Positions 37,595 through 48,309 of a stretch of DNA of 64,000 nucleotides are shown in pieces. Position 1 is the first letter of the stretch; the number at the start of each line of letters is the position of its first letter. The position numbers and the translations under genes were made by a program. Source of the stretch: Pseudomonas synxantha (lineage in GTDB: Bacteria; Pseudomonadota; Gammaproteobacteria; Pseudomonadales; Pseudomonadaceae); NCBI RefSeq assembly GCF_900105675.1, contig NZ_LT629786.1:3410001-3474000 (forward strand), read 5' to 3'. Under the pieces are notes generated by a model. It was not told where the DNA came from and did not search any database. It saw nothing but the letters and a program-made list of their open reading frames with translations.

Positions 37595-39528
37595 TTTCGA
37601 ACCCCCACCGGCTCTTGCAGGCTTTGAAGATGCTGCTGAAGAATTCGCCGGATCTCGATAATTGCCTCGGGGGTATCCTGAACGCTATGCCCCGAGGGCA
37701 CTATCTTTTCCGATTGGGCGCCCGCCAGATGGCTGCTGCTGTAGGGCACCACACCGTCATCGGACAGGGTCGGTGCCAGAGAGGGCGTGTGGTTACCGAT
37801 GATGCTGTGATATTGCACCCCAGGTGAGATGGGCAAGTCTGCAACCGCCATTACGAATGGATCGCGGTCACTCAAGTTATCGATGCTGTTCAGCGGCCGG
37901 GCCATGGCCGCAGAGGATGCGCTACCAGGCACCACCAGCAATTGCGCGAGCTGCTTGAACCGGTCAAGCACCGACACCGGTAACTGCACAAGCCCTGCAG
38001 CCCATCGCGAAATGCGGTTCTCGGCAAATGGCGTCCCTCGGTGCGGTGCGGCGACGAAAATCGCGCGGCTGACCTGCGGCAAAGGGGTGAATTGCAAAAA
38101 CGGGTCGAGGTTGCTGTGCGCGGCCGCTAATTGTTGGTCATTCATTTTGTACTTGGAGAGCAAGGCATCCCCTACCCCCGTGCCCGACGTCGACACCATA
38201 AGACGGGACAGAACACCGCCCATGCTATGGCCTACCAGGACCACATCGTGACTGGCCCGTGCGGTTTGATCGGGATCGAAATGCTGCAGCGTCTGCTCAA
38301 TGACATTACGGATCGTGGCGTTGTTCAGCGCCAAAGGCAGGTTGGTCGGATAATACAACTGCCAGACCTGATAATTGCGCCGCAGGTTTTCATCACCGAG
38401 CACTTCATTGGCAACGTTGATCCACGCCTCGGGACTGCTTGCCAGGCCGTGCAACATGATCACGACATGGCGGTCGGGGTCGTAGGGCTGCAACAGGTAT
38501 AGATGAGGCTTTTTCAGGACCTCCCCCTTGCCCACCAGCGTGAGCAATGACTGGCGGGCAAACCCGGAGCGCGCAAGCCACAAACCATAGCCCGAGGTGA
38601 AATTAGCCGCCAACGGCGTTTCGTTGCCGGCAAGCTTCACAGCGTCCTGCCGGTACGGGTCATAGGCCAGCAGCTCGACCTCGTCGGTGGTCAAGACTTG
38701 CTCAAGGGTTTGACCGGGAAAGCGAGCGACGGCGGTCAGGGCCGGAAAAGGCGTCTCGCTCCAGGGCTGTTCGTCACTGTCGCTGTTCACCACCTTTTTC
38801 GCGGTGACCGCCACCAGTTCGGCTCCGACCCCGTCACGGCGATACTGATTGCGCAGCCCGGCAAATGACAGGGACGAGGCCGGAATTAGTCCCTGAGGCA
38901 AGGAACGCTCGTTGGCCAGACGTACATTTTCCATTCGCCCGAACACCGTCCAGCGACCTGCGCGCAGTCGGAAATTCCCCTGGTCGTCTTCGGCCTTCGG
39001 CGGATGCCCCCGATACCGTTCGAACAACTCGCTGAGCGCTTGCTGAACGGAGAAGTTGTAGTAATCGCGGACCTGAGACTGACGATCCTCCAATGCTCTC
39101 TGACTGGGTGTTCTTGCGGTCATGAACAGATAGGCATAGGCATAACGCGCGCTTTCCAGAAATGCGTCGGTACGCGGTTCGGCACTTAACGAGCTGTGTG
39201 CATGTTGGGCCTCTTGTAGCCACAATTCAGACAGCGTGGCAAGACGCTGTTCCTCACCCAAGCCAGTGTTATTACGCACCTGTTCACGGCAGTCTTGTGG
39301 GGCCTCGTCGCAGTGTTTTTCTTCGACACCAGCAACTTGCAAAGCGGTGCGCGCTGCCGCGCTGAGCTGCCCTGACGTCAGCACGTCGCCACGCCGAAGC
39401 GAGAGATAATCGCGATTATCGATGGTGTTGACCTTAACCCCGGCACAACCACCCGCAGCCATCACGAGTAAGACCAACATGGCGCCCGGCCAAACGCGAG
39501 CCGAACCCTTCAAATGATGCAACGACAC
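37591..39528 (-). CDS. lipoprotein alpha/beta hydrolase
   Basis: This is a 645-residue lipoprotein. The signal MLVLLVMAAGGCAG contains the lipobox cysteine. The first 300 residues are helical and unrecognised. The C-terminal half is an alpha/beta hydrolase with VIMLHGLASSPEAW, the nucleophile elbow VLVGHSMGGVLS and PSGHSVQDTPEA carrying the likely histidine; SDDGVVPY could contain the acid. GTG at 39528 is chosen for AAGGG upstream and for opening the signal peptide. Attachment to inner or outer membrane is not decided. Overlap with the DUF4105 gene suggests they act together, perhaps on lipid or cell-wall esters. Confidence 0.8.
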   Translation of the reverse strand: MSLHHLKGSARVWPGAMLVLLVMAAGGCAGVKVNTIDNRDYLSLRRGDVLTSGQLSAAARTALQVAGVEEKHCDEAPQDCREQVRNNTGLGEEQRLATLSELWLQEAQHAHSSLSAEPRTDAFLESARYAYAYLFMTARTPSQRALEDRQSQVRDYYNFSVQQALSELFERYRGHPPKAEDDQGNFRLRAGRWTVFGRMENVRLANERSLPQGLIPASSLSFAGLRNQYRRDGVGAELVAVTAKKVVNSDSDEQPWSETPFPALTAVARFPGQTLEQVLTTDEVELLAYDPYRQDAVKLAGNETPLAANFTSGYGLWLARSGFARQSLLTLVGKGEVLKKPHLYLLQPYDPDRHVVIMLHGLASSPEAWINVANEVLGDENLRRNYQVWQLYYPTNLPLALNNATIRNVIEQTLQHFDPDQTARASHDVVLVGHSMGGVLSRLMVSTSGTGVGDALLSKYKMNDQQLAAAHSNLDPFLQFTPLPQVSRAIFVAAPHRGTPFAENRISRWAAGLVQLPVSVLDRFKQLAQLLVVPGSASSAAMARPLNSIDNLSDRDPFVMAVADLPISPGVQYHSIIGNHTPSLAPTLSDDGVVPYSSSHLAGAQSEKIVPSGHSVQDTPEAIIEIRRILQQHLQSLQEPVGVRK

Positions 39529-39592
39529 AAAAAAACCCTTACTGGTGAAAACGACAATCCGAGTGTCTGCTCTGCTTGGGTAAACGTAGCTA

Positions 39593-40717
39593 TCACGCCA
39601 TCTGGCTGATCGTTTTGCGAAAGCGCGAAAGCGAAATCGCAAACAACACCGAGCCGATGATGAGTAACGTCACGAATGTTGGCCACACCACCATCACCCC
39701 TGCCCCGCGATAAAGAATCGCCTGACTGAGCTCAACGAAATGGGTGGTAGGCGCTATCAGCATGATGTTCTGGACGAGTTCGGGCATGCTCTCGCGTGGC
39801 GTGCTGCCGCCTGAGAGCATTTGGAGCGGCAGCAGTACCAAAATCATCAACATGCCGAACTGAGGCATGCTTCGCGCCAGTGTCGCCAGAAATATGCCCA
39901 TGGACGTAGTCGCGAACAGATGCAACGCGGCCCCGGCCAGGAATAATAGGATGGAGCCCTCGATCGGCACATGCAGCACGCCCTGCACGATGAATATCAA
40001 CGACAGCGCAGCGGCGGTAAGTACCACCAGGCCCATCGACCAGACTTTGGCCAACATGATTTCCCGAGGTGTCACCGGCATGACCAACAGATGTTCGATG
40101 GTGCCGTGTTCACGCTCACGAATCAGCGCTGCGCCGGTCAGGACAATGGACAACATGGTGACGTTGTCGATGATCTGCATCAACGCGCCAAACCAGGCGT
40201 GTTCAAGAGAAGGATTGAACCGCATGCGGGTGACCAACTCCACAGGCAGGGCCTGAGCCCCGCGGTATCGCTGCACGAACTCGGTGATTTCGCCATTGAT
40301 CATTTGCTGGATATAACCGCTGCCAGTGAAGGCCTGGGACATGCGGGTCGCATCCACGTTGAGTTGGATTTCCGTCTCCCGGTTCGCCAGCACATCGCGT
40401 TGGAAGTTTGGCGGGATAGTGAGCGTGAACGTGTAGTCACCTGCGTCCAGGCCGGCATCAACCTGCTCCAGGGAGATCATCACCGGCGTAGTAAACTGCG
40501 GTGGAAAAAAAGCCGAGGCAATGCGTCCGGATAATGGCGATTGGTCTTCATCGACGATGGCTATGGGTGCCATGTGCAGCACGTCCGGCTGAGCAGTTGC
40601 GGCGGTGTAGACCGAAAAGGTAAAGGTGTAGATGATCAACACCAGCATCGTCGGATCCCGGGCCAGGCTCCACAGCTCCTTGATTCCCAGCCGGTAGACA
40701 TTCTTGAGCGACTGCAT
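39593..40717 (-). CDS. ABC-2 type permease (YhhJ/YbhR-like)
   Basis: This 374-residue protein has an N-terminal membrane anchor (MLVLIIYTFTFSVYTAATAQ). A periplasmic domain of about 150 residues follows, then five membrane segments with the ABC-2 signature EREHGTIEHLLVMPVTPREI. ATG at 40717 lies one base after the rbbA stop, so the two are translationally coupled. It would pair with the RbbA permease half to form the exporter. In E. coli the homologous set is yhiI-rbbA-yhhJ. Confidence 0.87.
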   Translation of the reverse strand: MQSLKNVYRLGIKELWSLARDPTMLVLIIYTFTFSVYTAATAQPDVLHMAPIAIVDEDQSPLSGRIASAFFPPQFTTPVMISLEQVDAGLDAGDYTFTLTIPPNFQRDVLANRETEIQLNVDATRMSQAFTGSGYIQQMINGEITEFVQRYRGAQALPVELVTRMRFNPSLEHAWFGALMQIIDNVTMLSIVLTGAALIREREHGTIEHLLVMPVTPREIMLAKVWSMGLVVLTAAALSLIFIVQGVLHVPIEGSILLFLAGAALHLFATTSMGIFLATLARSMPQFGMLMILVLLPLQMLSGGSTPRESMPELVQNIMLIAPTTHFVELSQAILYRGAGVMVVWPTFVTLLIIGSVLFAISLSRFRKTISQMA

Positions 40718-40718
40718 G

Positions 40719-43475
40719 TCAGCGATCCTGTTTCTTGAGCAGGGCAACCGTCAGCATCAGAATCAACGGCACGGCGACCAGCAGCGGCCAGAACTCGTTA
40801 TGCAGGTCATCGAAACCCAGGGATTTACCGAATACGCCGCGACTGATATTGAGCATGTGCGTCGCCGGATAGACTTCACCCACGAATCTGGCCGCGCCCT
40901 CCAGCGACGACACCGGGTTGAGCAGTCCGGCGAACTGGATAGCCGGGATCATGGTGCCAATCATGGTGAAGAACATCGCAGCGATCTGGCTGCTGGTCAG
41001 TGTCGAGGCCAGCAAGCCGATCCCGGTGGCGATGACGTTATAAATCAACGCGGCCAGCAGCAGAGTCATGAAGCTGCCTTTGACGGGCACATCGAACAGC
41101 GTGACCGCCATCAATGTCATCAGCAGAAAGTTGATCATCGCCAACGCCACATACGGCAGCTGCTTACCCACCAAGAATTCGGTTCGCGTCACCGGCGTGA
41201 CATATAAATTGATGATCGATCCCAGCTCTTTTTCCCGGACGACCGACAGCGCCGTGAGCATGGCGGGCAGCATAAGCAGCAACAGCGGAATGATGGCCGG
41301 GACCATGGCGGGCAGGCTTTTGACATCCGGGTTATAGCGAAACCGGGTCTGGATGCTGAACGAACTGTCGCTAACCGCTGTGCCCAGGCGATGCAAGGCC
41401 TGATCCTGCAGCCATGTCTGGTGCATGCCCTGTACATAGCCCAGTATCGTCTCGGCCCTGGACGGCATCGCGCCGTCAATCCACGCCGCAATCTGCACCG
41501 GTGCTCCCCTCTGCAGATCGCGCCCGAAACCTGGCGGTATCTCGATGGCCAACGTGATCTTCGAACTGCGCATGCGCTGGTCCAGATCCTGATAGTCGGC
41601 CAACGGCAGCATCTCCTTGAAATACCGCGAGCCGGAAAGGTTGAGCGCATAGTTGCGGCTCAGTTCGGTCTGGTCATGGTCCAGCACGGCATAACTGAGG
41701 TTTTCCACATCCATACTCAGACCGAAACCCATCACCAGCATCAACACCAGTGACCCTATCAGGGCCAGCGTCGCACGCACGGGATCACGTTGCAGTTCCA
41801 ATGCTTCGCGCCACAGGTAGCTGAACATGCGATTGACGCTGAAACTCGGCTGACCCGCGGAATTGGACGGCTTGAGATTGACCGCAGGTGAAGGGGCCTT
41901 CGCCGGCTCTTCTTCCGACTTGCCTGCTGCCTCTTGCAAGTAAGCGATGAAGGCCTGCTCCAGTGAGCTGGCTCCACGCTGCTCAACGATATTGCCAGGC
42001 GTATCGCTGACCAGCACCTTGCCCGCGTGCATTAACGAAATGCGATCGCAACGTTCAGCCTCGTTCATGAAGTGGGTGGAAATGAAGATGGTCACGCGAT
42101 CGCGCCGGGACAGCTCGATCAGCAGGTTCCAGAAGCCGTCGCGCGCAATCGGGTCGACGCCTGAAGTCGGCTCATCGAGAATCAGCAACTCGGGCCGATG
42201 AACCGTCGCAACCGCCAGAGACAGGCGCTGGCGGATCCCCAGCGGCAGACTTTCTGGAAGACTGCCCAGCACCTCGCCGAGGCTGAAGCGTTCGGCAAGC
42301 TCGTTGATCCGCGGGCCGATCTGCTCTTCAGGCATTTGGAACAGCTGCGCGTGAAGTACCAGGTTTTGCCGAACGGTAAGCTCGCTATAGAGCGAAAACG
42401 CCTGCGACATATAACCGACTCTACGTCGTGTACCGATGTCGTCGGGGTCGACTTCGCGTCCAAACAGACTTGCCGTGCCCTCACTGGCCGGCAACAGCCC
42501 CGTCAGCAACTTCATGGTGGTGGATTTACCGCAGCCGTTGGAGCCAAGAAAACCAAAGATTTCGCCGCGGCGAATACGGAAACTGACATGATCCACCGCC
42601 ACGAAATCACCGAAGCGAATGGTGAGATCCCGGGCTTCAATAGCGATCTCGGGTTCAGCGACGTTCTCCAACGGTTCGATATGCACCGGTTGGTGACCGC
42701 GACGCTTTTCCTCCGGCAGCAAGGCGATAAACGCCGCTTCCAGATCCAGGGATTGGGTACTGGCCAGCAATTGCTCGGGCGAACCGGTCGCCAACACCGT
42801 GCCGGCGTCCATCGCGACCAGCCAGTCAAAGCGCTGCGCCTCATCCATGTATGCGGTGGCAACAATGACGCTCATTCCTGCCCGTTGCTGCCTTATGCTA
42901 CCGATCAGGTCCCAAAACTGGGCCCGCGCCAGAGGATCCACGCCGGTGGTAGGTTCGTCCAGAATCAGCAGATCAGGGTCATGAATCAACGCGCAGCACA
43001 GGCCCAGCTTCTGTTTCATGCCGCCTGACAACTTGCCGGCTGGACGGGTGAGGAATGAGTACAGCCCTGTGCTGCGGGTCAGGTCATCAATACGGCGACG
43101 GCGCTCCGCGGCGTCATGGCCAAACAGTCGGGCGAAAAATTGCAGGTTTTCCTCGACCGAAAGCGTCGGGTAGAGATTCTTGCCCAATCCCTGTGGCATA
43201 TAGGCAATACGTGGGCAGACCCGATTGCGATGGGCAACCTGGCGCATATCGCCGCCCAGCACGCTGACCTGGCCCTGCTGTATCGCCTTGGCTCCCGCCA
43301 GAAGCGACAGAAGGCTGGATTTACCGACACCGTCCGGGCCGATGAGCCCGACCATTCGGCCTGCGGGAATATCCAGAGTAATGTTGGCTAATGCCTGGGT
43401 CTTACCGTAGGTCAGCACTACGTCCCTGACGCTGGCGACGCCAGGCAACGGATCGCCTTGGGGTTCGTCCGTCAT
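40719..43475 (-). CDS. rbbA: RbbA-type ABC protein: two ATPase domains fused to ABC-2 permease
   Basis: This 918-residue protein has the length and order of E. coli RbbA. The first ATPase domain (about 10-235) has Walker [10 protein letters not shown] and signature [10 protein letters not shown]. The second (about 280-510) has Walker [11 protein letters not shown], but a degenerate signature [11 protein letters not shown] permease domain (about 560-918) follows, with [20 protein letters not shown]. In E. coli RbbA is known as a ribosome-bound ATPase; the membrane domain and neighbours also fit an exporter. It overlaps hlyD by four bases and is followed by the YhhJ-like gene after one base. 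Confidence 0.88.
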   Translation of the reverse strand: MTDEPQGDPLPGVASVRDVVLTYGKTQALANITLDIPAGRMVGLIGPDGVGKSSLLSLLAGAKAIQQGQVSVLGGDMRQVAHRNRVCPRIAYMPQGLGKNLYPTLSVEENLQFFARLFGHDAAERRRRIDDLTRSTGLYSFLTRPAGKLSGGMKQKLGLCCALIHDPDLLILDEPTTGVDPLARAQFWDLIGSIRQQRAGMSVIVATAYMDEAQRFDWLVAMDAGTVLATGSPEQLLASTQSLDLEAAFIALLPEEKRRGHQPVHIEPLENVAEPEIAIEARDLTIRFGDFVAVDHVSFRIRRGEIFGFLGSNGCGKSTTMKLLTGLLPASEGTASLFGREVDPDDIGTRRRVGYMSQAFSLYSELTVRQNLVLHAQLFQMPEEQIGPRINELAERFSLGEVLGSLPESLPLGIRQRLSLAVATVHRPELLILDEPTSGVDPIARDGFWNLLIELSRRDRVTIFISTHFMNEAERCDRISLMHAGKVLVSDTPGNIVEQRGASSLEQAFIAYLQEAAGKSEEEPAKAPSPAVNLKPSNSAGQPSFSVNRMFSYLWREALELQRDPVRATLALIGSLVLMLVMGFGLSMDVENLSYAVLDHDQTELSRNYALNLSGSRYFKEMLPLADYQDLDQRMRSSKITLAIEIPPGFGRDLQRGAPVQIAAWIDGAMPSRAETILGYVQGMHQTWLQDQALHRLGTAVSDSSFSIQTRFRYNPDVKSLPAMVPAIIPLLLLMLPAMLTALSVVREKELGSIINLYVTPVTRTEFLVGKQLPYVALAMINFLLMTLMAVTLFDVPVKGSFMTLLLAALIYNVIATGIGLLASTLTSSQIAAMFFTMIGTMIPAIQFAGLLNPVSSLEGAARFVGEVYPATHMLNISRGVFGKSLGFDDLHNEFWPLLVAVPLILMLTVALLKKQDR

Positions 43476-44542
43476 TTAGAAACTTTCACAGCCAGTTCAA
43501 CTGGCCAGTCGGCTTGCGGGTCAAGCTTGACCCAGGCCACACCGGGCAGACCGGTCTTGATCTGTGTGAGGTTGCGCAGCAAAAGGTCCCGATCGATCTG
43601 CGCCTTGACACGAAACATCAGCTTCTGACGTTCGCTGGCCGTTTCAACGGTCTTCGGGGTGAATTGTGCAACGCTGGCGACGAACGAGACCTTCGCCGGT
43701 ATGACGTACTGAGGTGCGGCATCGAGAATGATGCGGATATCGCTGCCCAGCGCGACCCGCCCTGCCACACTTTCCGGGAGAAAAAACGTCAGGTACACGT
43801 CGGAAAGATCGACCAGGTTGAGTACCTTGCCGCCCGCCGCCAACACTTCGCCCGGCTGAGCGACGCGGTACTGAACGCGCCCGGCGCGTGGCGCGACCAG
43901 CTGGCTATCGGTGATGTCGGCCTCTATTCGAGCAATCGTGGCCAGGCTCGCCGTCACCGCCGATTGCGCGCCCACGACCTCGGCTTGAGCAGCCTCAATA
44001 TTGGCTTGAGCCGCTGCCACCTGAGCCTGAGCCGCCTTCAGTGTCGCCTCGGCGCTTCGTACGTTCGCTCGGTCATCGTCATATTGCTGAGTCGACAAAG
44101 CGCCTTCACGGGACAACATTTCGGAACGTTTCAGTCGGCGCTTCATGGCGTCAAGTTCGCTTTCGCGTTGAGCGATCAGCGCCTCGGCAGCCAATTTGTC
44201 GCTTCGACGTACCAATACCTGTGCCTTGGTGCCCAACACGGTGTTGATCGCCTGCTGATGCTGAGCGGCAGCCTCGTCACGCTGAGCCGTAAGCGTCTGG
44301 ATTTGCATGCTTGCCAACATCTGTCCGCGTTCGACGAAGTCACCCTCCTGCACCAGGATGTCATCCACACGACCCGCAAGTTTTGCCGAGACATCCACTT
44401 CGGTGGCCTCGATACGCCCGTTCCCGCTGACAAACCCATCGCCAAACCCGACAGGGTTCAAGGCCTTCCACATAAACCAGCCTGCAACCAACACAACGAC
44501 GACGCCCAGGGGCACTAACAGCTTATTGCCAGGTACTTTCAT
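43472..44542 (-). CDS. HlyD-family periplasmic adaptor (YhiI-like)
   Basis: This 356-residue membrane fusion protein has one N-terminal anchor ([17 protein letters not shown]). The lipoyl half-motifs ([20 protein letters not shown] and [20 protein letters not shown]) flank a long coiled-coil hairpin (about 85-215) rich in Ala and Gln. It links the RbbA/YhhJ permeases to an outer membrane channel, which is not encoded here. It is the first gene of the five-gene operon. The ATG at 44542 lies some 350 bases from the palindrome at 44888-44910, with a non-coding leader between. Confidence 0.86.
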   Translation of the reverse strand: MKVPGNKLLVPLGVVVVLVAGWFMWKALNPVGFGDGFVSGNGRIEATEVDVSAKLAGRVDDILVQEGDFVERGQMLASMQIQTLTAQRDEAAAQHQQAINTVLGTKAQVLVRRSDKLAAEALIAQRESELDAMKRRLKRSEMLSREGALSTQQYDDDRANVRSAEATLKAAQAQVAAAQANIEAAQAEVVGAQSAVTASLATIARIEADITDSQLVAPRAGRVQYRVAQPGEVLAAGGKVLNLVDLSDVYLTFFLPESVAGRVALGSDIRIILDAAPQYVIPAKVSFVASVAQFTPKTVETASERQKLMFRVKAQIDRDLLLRNLTQIKTGLPGVAWVKLDPQADWPVELAVKVSK

Positions 44543-44966
44543 GAATAACGACCTTAGTCCTTGGGCTTTACGTTCAATTCAGGCGTTCGGCAGCCATAGC
44601 GAAGTGGCCTGGTCTGCGCTTGTGCGGCGTACAAAGCGACTCGGCTGCAATGCATGGGAATAGGTCCGCCCACTGAATCCCCTAGCGAGTTCAAAAGTGT
44701 TCGATTCGCGCAACGGCAACGCGCAAGTCTCAAGCAATATCCGTTTCCAGCTGCAACGAGCGAATGTGGCTGCGAATTCAGGTCGGGAGTTGGCTGCCCC
44801 TGAAACGACAGCGGGTCAGCCTCGTTTCGGGCCCTCAACAGTGAGACGCCCCCACGATCCGGTGCTAGGATTAGCCCACCATGAAAATTAATTCATCGAG
44901 CGTTGATTAAAGCGTCGCTTCGACGCACATGTCAACCAATCCGTCTAGATCAGGTATATCCACCGA
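44543..44966. other. 424-base divergent intergenic region, hlyD/tetR
   Basis: No gene is supported here. The region carries the palindrome at 44888-44910 near the tetR side. The remaining part ahead of hlyD is long and shows no clear structure. Confidence 0.4.
44888..44910. promoter_or_regulatory. TetR-type operator upstream of tetR and hlyD-rbbA
   Basis: The core is TCATCGAGCGTTGA (44893-44906) with TTAAT and TTAA flanks. The site is 57 bases before the TetR start codon and lies in the divergent gap with hlyD. It is an approximate palindrome (TCA-W-CG, N2, CG-W-TGA). The near copy at 36558-36581 suggests a regulon of at least three promoters. Confidence 0.65.
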
Positions 44967-45611
44967 ATGCCCAACGAGCTCACCAAACGCCGAGGCAGGC
45001 CGCCCAAAGCCGACGAGGTCAAACCCGATGCCATTCTGCGGGCGGCATTGACGTGCTTTGCAACGCACGGTTTCGAAGGTGCCAGCCTGCGGCGTATCGC
45101 TACCGCGGCGGACGTCGACGTGGCCTTGATCGCGCATCGCCATGGCGCAAAGCTGGATCTGTGGAAAGCAGTCGTGGATGACATAGCAAGTAAATTTGTC
45201 CTGGAACTGAGTCGATCACGAAGTCCCGCCGAATTCGCCGATGGAACGTCCATGGACCGACTTCAGCTTGCGATTGACCAGATGATCGACTTTTCAGCAG
45301 ATGCACCGGAAATGTCGATGTTCGTCATAAAGGAAATCGCCCAGAGGGATGAAAGATTCCACTACGTCTATGAGCGCCTCATCAGGCCCGCACAAGAGGT
45401 CTTGCTGCCAACCGTTGAGCTCGCAATCGCTGATGGCTTTCTTGAAAACGTTGATCCCGAGCTGTTTTTCTATAATGTCTCCGGTGCTATTGCCCTGACA
45501 GTTTCGATGCGCTCTTTGGTCGGACAGCTCGACGGTAATGCATTCAGTTCTGAACATTTTTTGCCCGGCATGAAATCGCTATGGAGATCACTTCTTCAGC
45601 GGGAAATTTGA
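44967..45611 (+). CDS. TetR/AcrR family regulator
   Basis: This 214-residue protein has an N-terminal Lys/Arg-rich arm (KRRGRPPKADEVKP). The helix-turn-helix is CFATHGFEGASLRRIATAAD, and the C-terminal domain (about 90-210) resembles the CecR (YbiH)-like or related family by its EMSMFVIKEIAQRDERFHYV segment. CecR in E. coli controls an HlyD-ABC exporter set, which parallels the divergent hlyD-rbbA operon here. The operator at 44888-44910 is next to its start, and a second copy precedes adh-ackA-xfp. The ligand is unknown. Confidence 0.85.
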   Translation: MPNELTKRRGRPPKADEVKPDAILRAALTCFATHGFEGASLRRIATAADVDVALIAHRHGAKLDLWKAVVDDIASKFVLELSRSRSPAEFADGTSMDRLQLAIDQMIDFSADAPEMSMFVIKEIAQRDERFHYVYERLIRPAQEVLLPTVELAIADGFLENVDPELFFYNVSGAIALTVSMRSLVGQLDGNAFSSEHFLPGMKSLWRSLLQREI

Positions 45612-45786
45612 ATACGCAAGCTGCATGTGCAACCTAATCGTCGGTCATCACAGGCGACACACTCAGGCGTTTACGCCGTCAATGCAACGGCGTGCATTCG
45701 GTTCTTCCGAGCCGTGAGACAGGAGAAATAGTTCAACACGCGTAACCGCCCTTTACCAAGCTAGTGACACGCACCGGAGAGGCTTT

Positions 45787-48309
45787 ATGGCGCTGGAAAA
45801 AAGTATCGAAAAGCTGCGCATGGACCTGGATGAGCTGGCATTCGACCTGAGCATTACCTGGTCGAGTTTGAACGACATGATCTGGCGGCTAATGGACAAT
45901 GATCTATGGCTGCTCAGCCGCAATCCTTGCCTGGTGCTATCCAGTGTCAGTGACGATCACAGTGAGGGGTTGCTGCGACAGCCGACGTTTCGTGCGCAGT
46001 TGCAGGCGCTGTCGCAGACCCGCTACGACGAATTGAACACGCCAGGCTGGTTTCACCAAAGCCATCGGCAAGAACAAGCCTGCTGCATCGCGTACTTTTC
46101 CATGGAGTTCATGCTCAGCGATGCACTGCCCATTTATTCCGGCGGGTTGGGAAACGTGGCCGGGGATCAGCTCAAGGCGGCCAGCGATCTAGGCGTGCCG
46201 GTCACGGCGGTAGGCATGCTCTGGCAGCACGGTTACTTTCGTCAGGAGTTCGACAGCCAGGGACATCAGCAAGCGTTGTACCCGGTCAATGACACCCGAC
46301 AGATGCCCGTAAGGCCGTTGCTCGATGGCAGCGGAAACCCGGTGCGGCTGGCCTGCCATTTCCCCGGTTGGACCATCTGGTTACGTGGATGGCAAGTCAA
46401 TGTCGGACGTAACCGCCTGCTGTTGATCGACACCAATGACCCGGCCAATCCGCCGCCAGTGCGCTTGATCGCCGGCGAACTCTATGGCGGCGATCTGGAA
46501 ATGCGTCTGCGCCAGGAACTGGTTCTCGGCATTGGCGGCTGGCGTCTGCTGGAGGCCGCCGGCGTCGAACCGGACGTGCTGCACCTTAACGATGGCCATG
46601 CCGCATTTGCAGTGCTGGAGCGTGCGCTCAGCTATCAGCGCAAACACAATGTCGACTTCGAGGTAGCCCTGACAGCCACTCGTGCAGGCAACCTGTTCAC
46701 CACCCATACGCCGGTCACCGCCGGCTTTGATCGTTTTCCGCCAGCGCTGATCGAAAAGTACCTGGGCCATTACATCCAGCAGGAGCTGGCACAGCCCGTG
46801 GCACGAGTGATCAGTCTTGGTCAGGAACAGCCCGGAGTGCCTGATTCGCCATTTAACATGGCTTGGCTTGCCGGTCGTGCCGCGGGGGCGATCAATGCAG
46901 TGAGCGAACTGCATGGCGCCACCAGCCGACGCATCTTCGAACCGCTGTATCCGCGCTGGCCAGCGGCGGAGGTACCCATCGGCCATGTCACGAACGGCAT
47001 TCATCTGGCGACCTGGATAGGCGCCGATGCACTGGAGGCCTGGAAACACTGGCATAAGGGACAACCCAGCGGGGGTGAACCGGAACTGAGCGCCGAGCAG
47101 GCGCTGAGCAGCTTCAGTGATCAGGACCTCTGGAATATCCGCCGCCGGGCCCGGAGTGCATTGCTGGACTATAGCCGTGATCATCTGGCTCGTCAGCGAG
47201 CGATTCATGGAGCATCGCTGCAACAGATCGACGCGTGTCAGCAGTGGTTCGACCCCGATATTCTGACCTTGGGTTTTGCCCGCCGCTTCGCCACCTACAA
47301 ACGCCCCAACCTGTTGCTGCATGATCCACAACGCTTGCTCAATCTGATCCAACATTCACGATGGCCGGTCCAGTTGCTGGTAGCAGGCAAGGCGCATCCT
47401 GCAGATCTGCAGGGCCAGGCAATGCTCGCTCAATGGCATGCCTTCATTCGCGACACCGACAGCCAGGGGCGCATCGCCTTTCTCGACGATTACGATATGC
47501 GTGTGGCACAGCATCTGGTAAGCGGTGTGGACGTCTGGATTAACACCCCAAGGCGTCCATGGGAGGCCAGCGGCACCAGCGGCATGAAGATCCTGGCCAA
47601 TGGGGGTCTGAACCTGTCGCAACTGGACGGTTGGTGGGCAGAAGCCTATGAGCCAGGGCTGGGTTGGGCCATTGGCGATGGTAGCGAGGAGCCCGAAGCC
47701 GATCCGGGTGCAGATGCCAGGGACGCTGAACAGCTATATCAACTGCTGGAAAACGAGATCATTCCGACCTTCTATGAGCACGACGCCGATGGACTGCCTC
47801 GGCGCTGGATCCAGCACATCCGCAGTAGCATGAGCAATCTGGTGCAGGAATACTCCGCCGACCGGGCGGTACGCGAATACACCGAGCGCTACTATCTGCC
47901 AGGCGCCCTCCGCTACCGTGAGCGGACGAAAGAGCGTAGTGCCGTGGCGAACCTGTTGAGAGATCGACTCACGTCCCTGGATGAACATTGGGACGAGATT
48001 AAGATACTCGACACTCGGATCACCCGCGGGCCGGCACTGACGTACAAGGTGGAAGTGGCAATCGATACTGGCGCTCTACCCGTAAATGCTCTATGCGTAC
48101 AGTTGTATGCGGAGCAACGCGGTCATGCGCCCGCGCAAGTGCTGGACATGACGCTCAAACCGGCCGATGAGCATGCCCAGACGCGGCTCTACGTTGTGGA
48201 GGCGCGCGGTGACCGGGAGATAGAAGACTTCACTGTCCGCATCATTCCCGGCAGCGAATATGGCCTGGCGGTGCCATTGGAAAGTCAACGGGTTCACTGG
48301 GCAAGCTGA
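45787..48309 (+). CDS. glgP: alpha-glucan (glycogen) phosphorylase
   Basis: This 840-residue phosphorylase (GT35) has an N-terminal DUF3417 domain (LAFDLSITWSSLNDMIWRLM). It is of the shorter, archaeal or thermophile type rather than the classical E. coli GlgP. Motifs are ACCIAYFSMEFMLSDALPIY, SGGLGNVAGDQLKAASDLG, LHLNDGHAAFAVLER, LFTTHTPVTAGFDRFPP and the PLP site WEASGTSGMKILANGGLN, where the Lys forms the Schiff base. It releases glucose 1-phosphate from glycogen-like glucan. This could feed the nearby phosphoketolase/acetate kinase branch. The C-terminal 120 residues carry an extra beta-rich domain typical of the family. Confidence 0.9.
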   Translation: MALEKSIEKLRMDLDELAFDLSITWSSLNDMIWRLMDNDLWLLSRNPCLVLSSVSDDHSEGLLRQPTFRAQLQALSQTRYDELNTPGWFHQSHRQEQACCIAYFSMEFMLSDALPIYSGGLGNVAGDQLKAASDLGVPVTAVGMLWQHGYFRQEFDSQGHQQALYPVNDTRQMPVRPLLDGSGNPVRLACHFPGWTIWLRGWQVNVGRNRLLLIDTNDPANPPPVRLIAGELYGGDLEMRLRQELVLGIGGWRLLEAAGVEPDVLHLNDGHAAFAVLERALSYQRKHNVDFEVALTATRAGNLFTTHTPVTAGFDRFPPALIEKYLGHYIQQELAQPVARVISLGQEQPGVPDSPFNMAWLAGRAAGAINAVSELHGATSRRIFEPLYPRWPAAEVPIGHVTNGIHLATWIGADALEAWKHWHKGQPSGGEPELSAEQALSSFSDQDLWNIRRRARSALLDYSRDHLARQRAIHGASLQQIDACQQWFDPDILTLGFARRFATYKRPNLLLHDPQRLLNLIQHSRWPVQLLVAGKAHPADLQGQAMLAQWHAFIRDTDSQGRIAFLDDYDMRVAQHLVSGVDVWINTPRRPWEASGTSGMKILANGGLNLSQLDGWWAEAYEPGLGWAIGDGSEEPEADPGADARDAEQLYQLLENEIIPTFYEHDADGLPRRWIQHIRSSMSNLVQEYSADRAVREYTERYYLPGALRYRERTKERSAVANLLRDRLTSLDEHWDEIKILDTRITRGPALTYKVEVAIDTGALPVNALCVQLYAEQRGHAPAQVLDMTLKPADEHAQTRLYVVEARGDREIEDFTVRIIPGSEYGLAVPLESQRVHWAS

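Noticed and set aside
45787..48309. Classical E. coli-type GlgP assignment
   Set aside because: The N-terminal DUF3417 and motif layout fit the other GT35 branch; the symbol is kept but the subclass differs.
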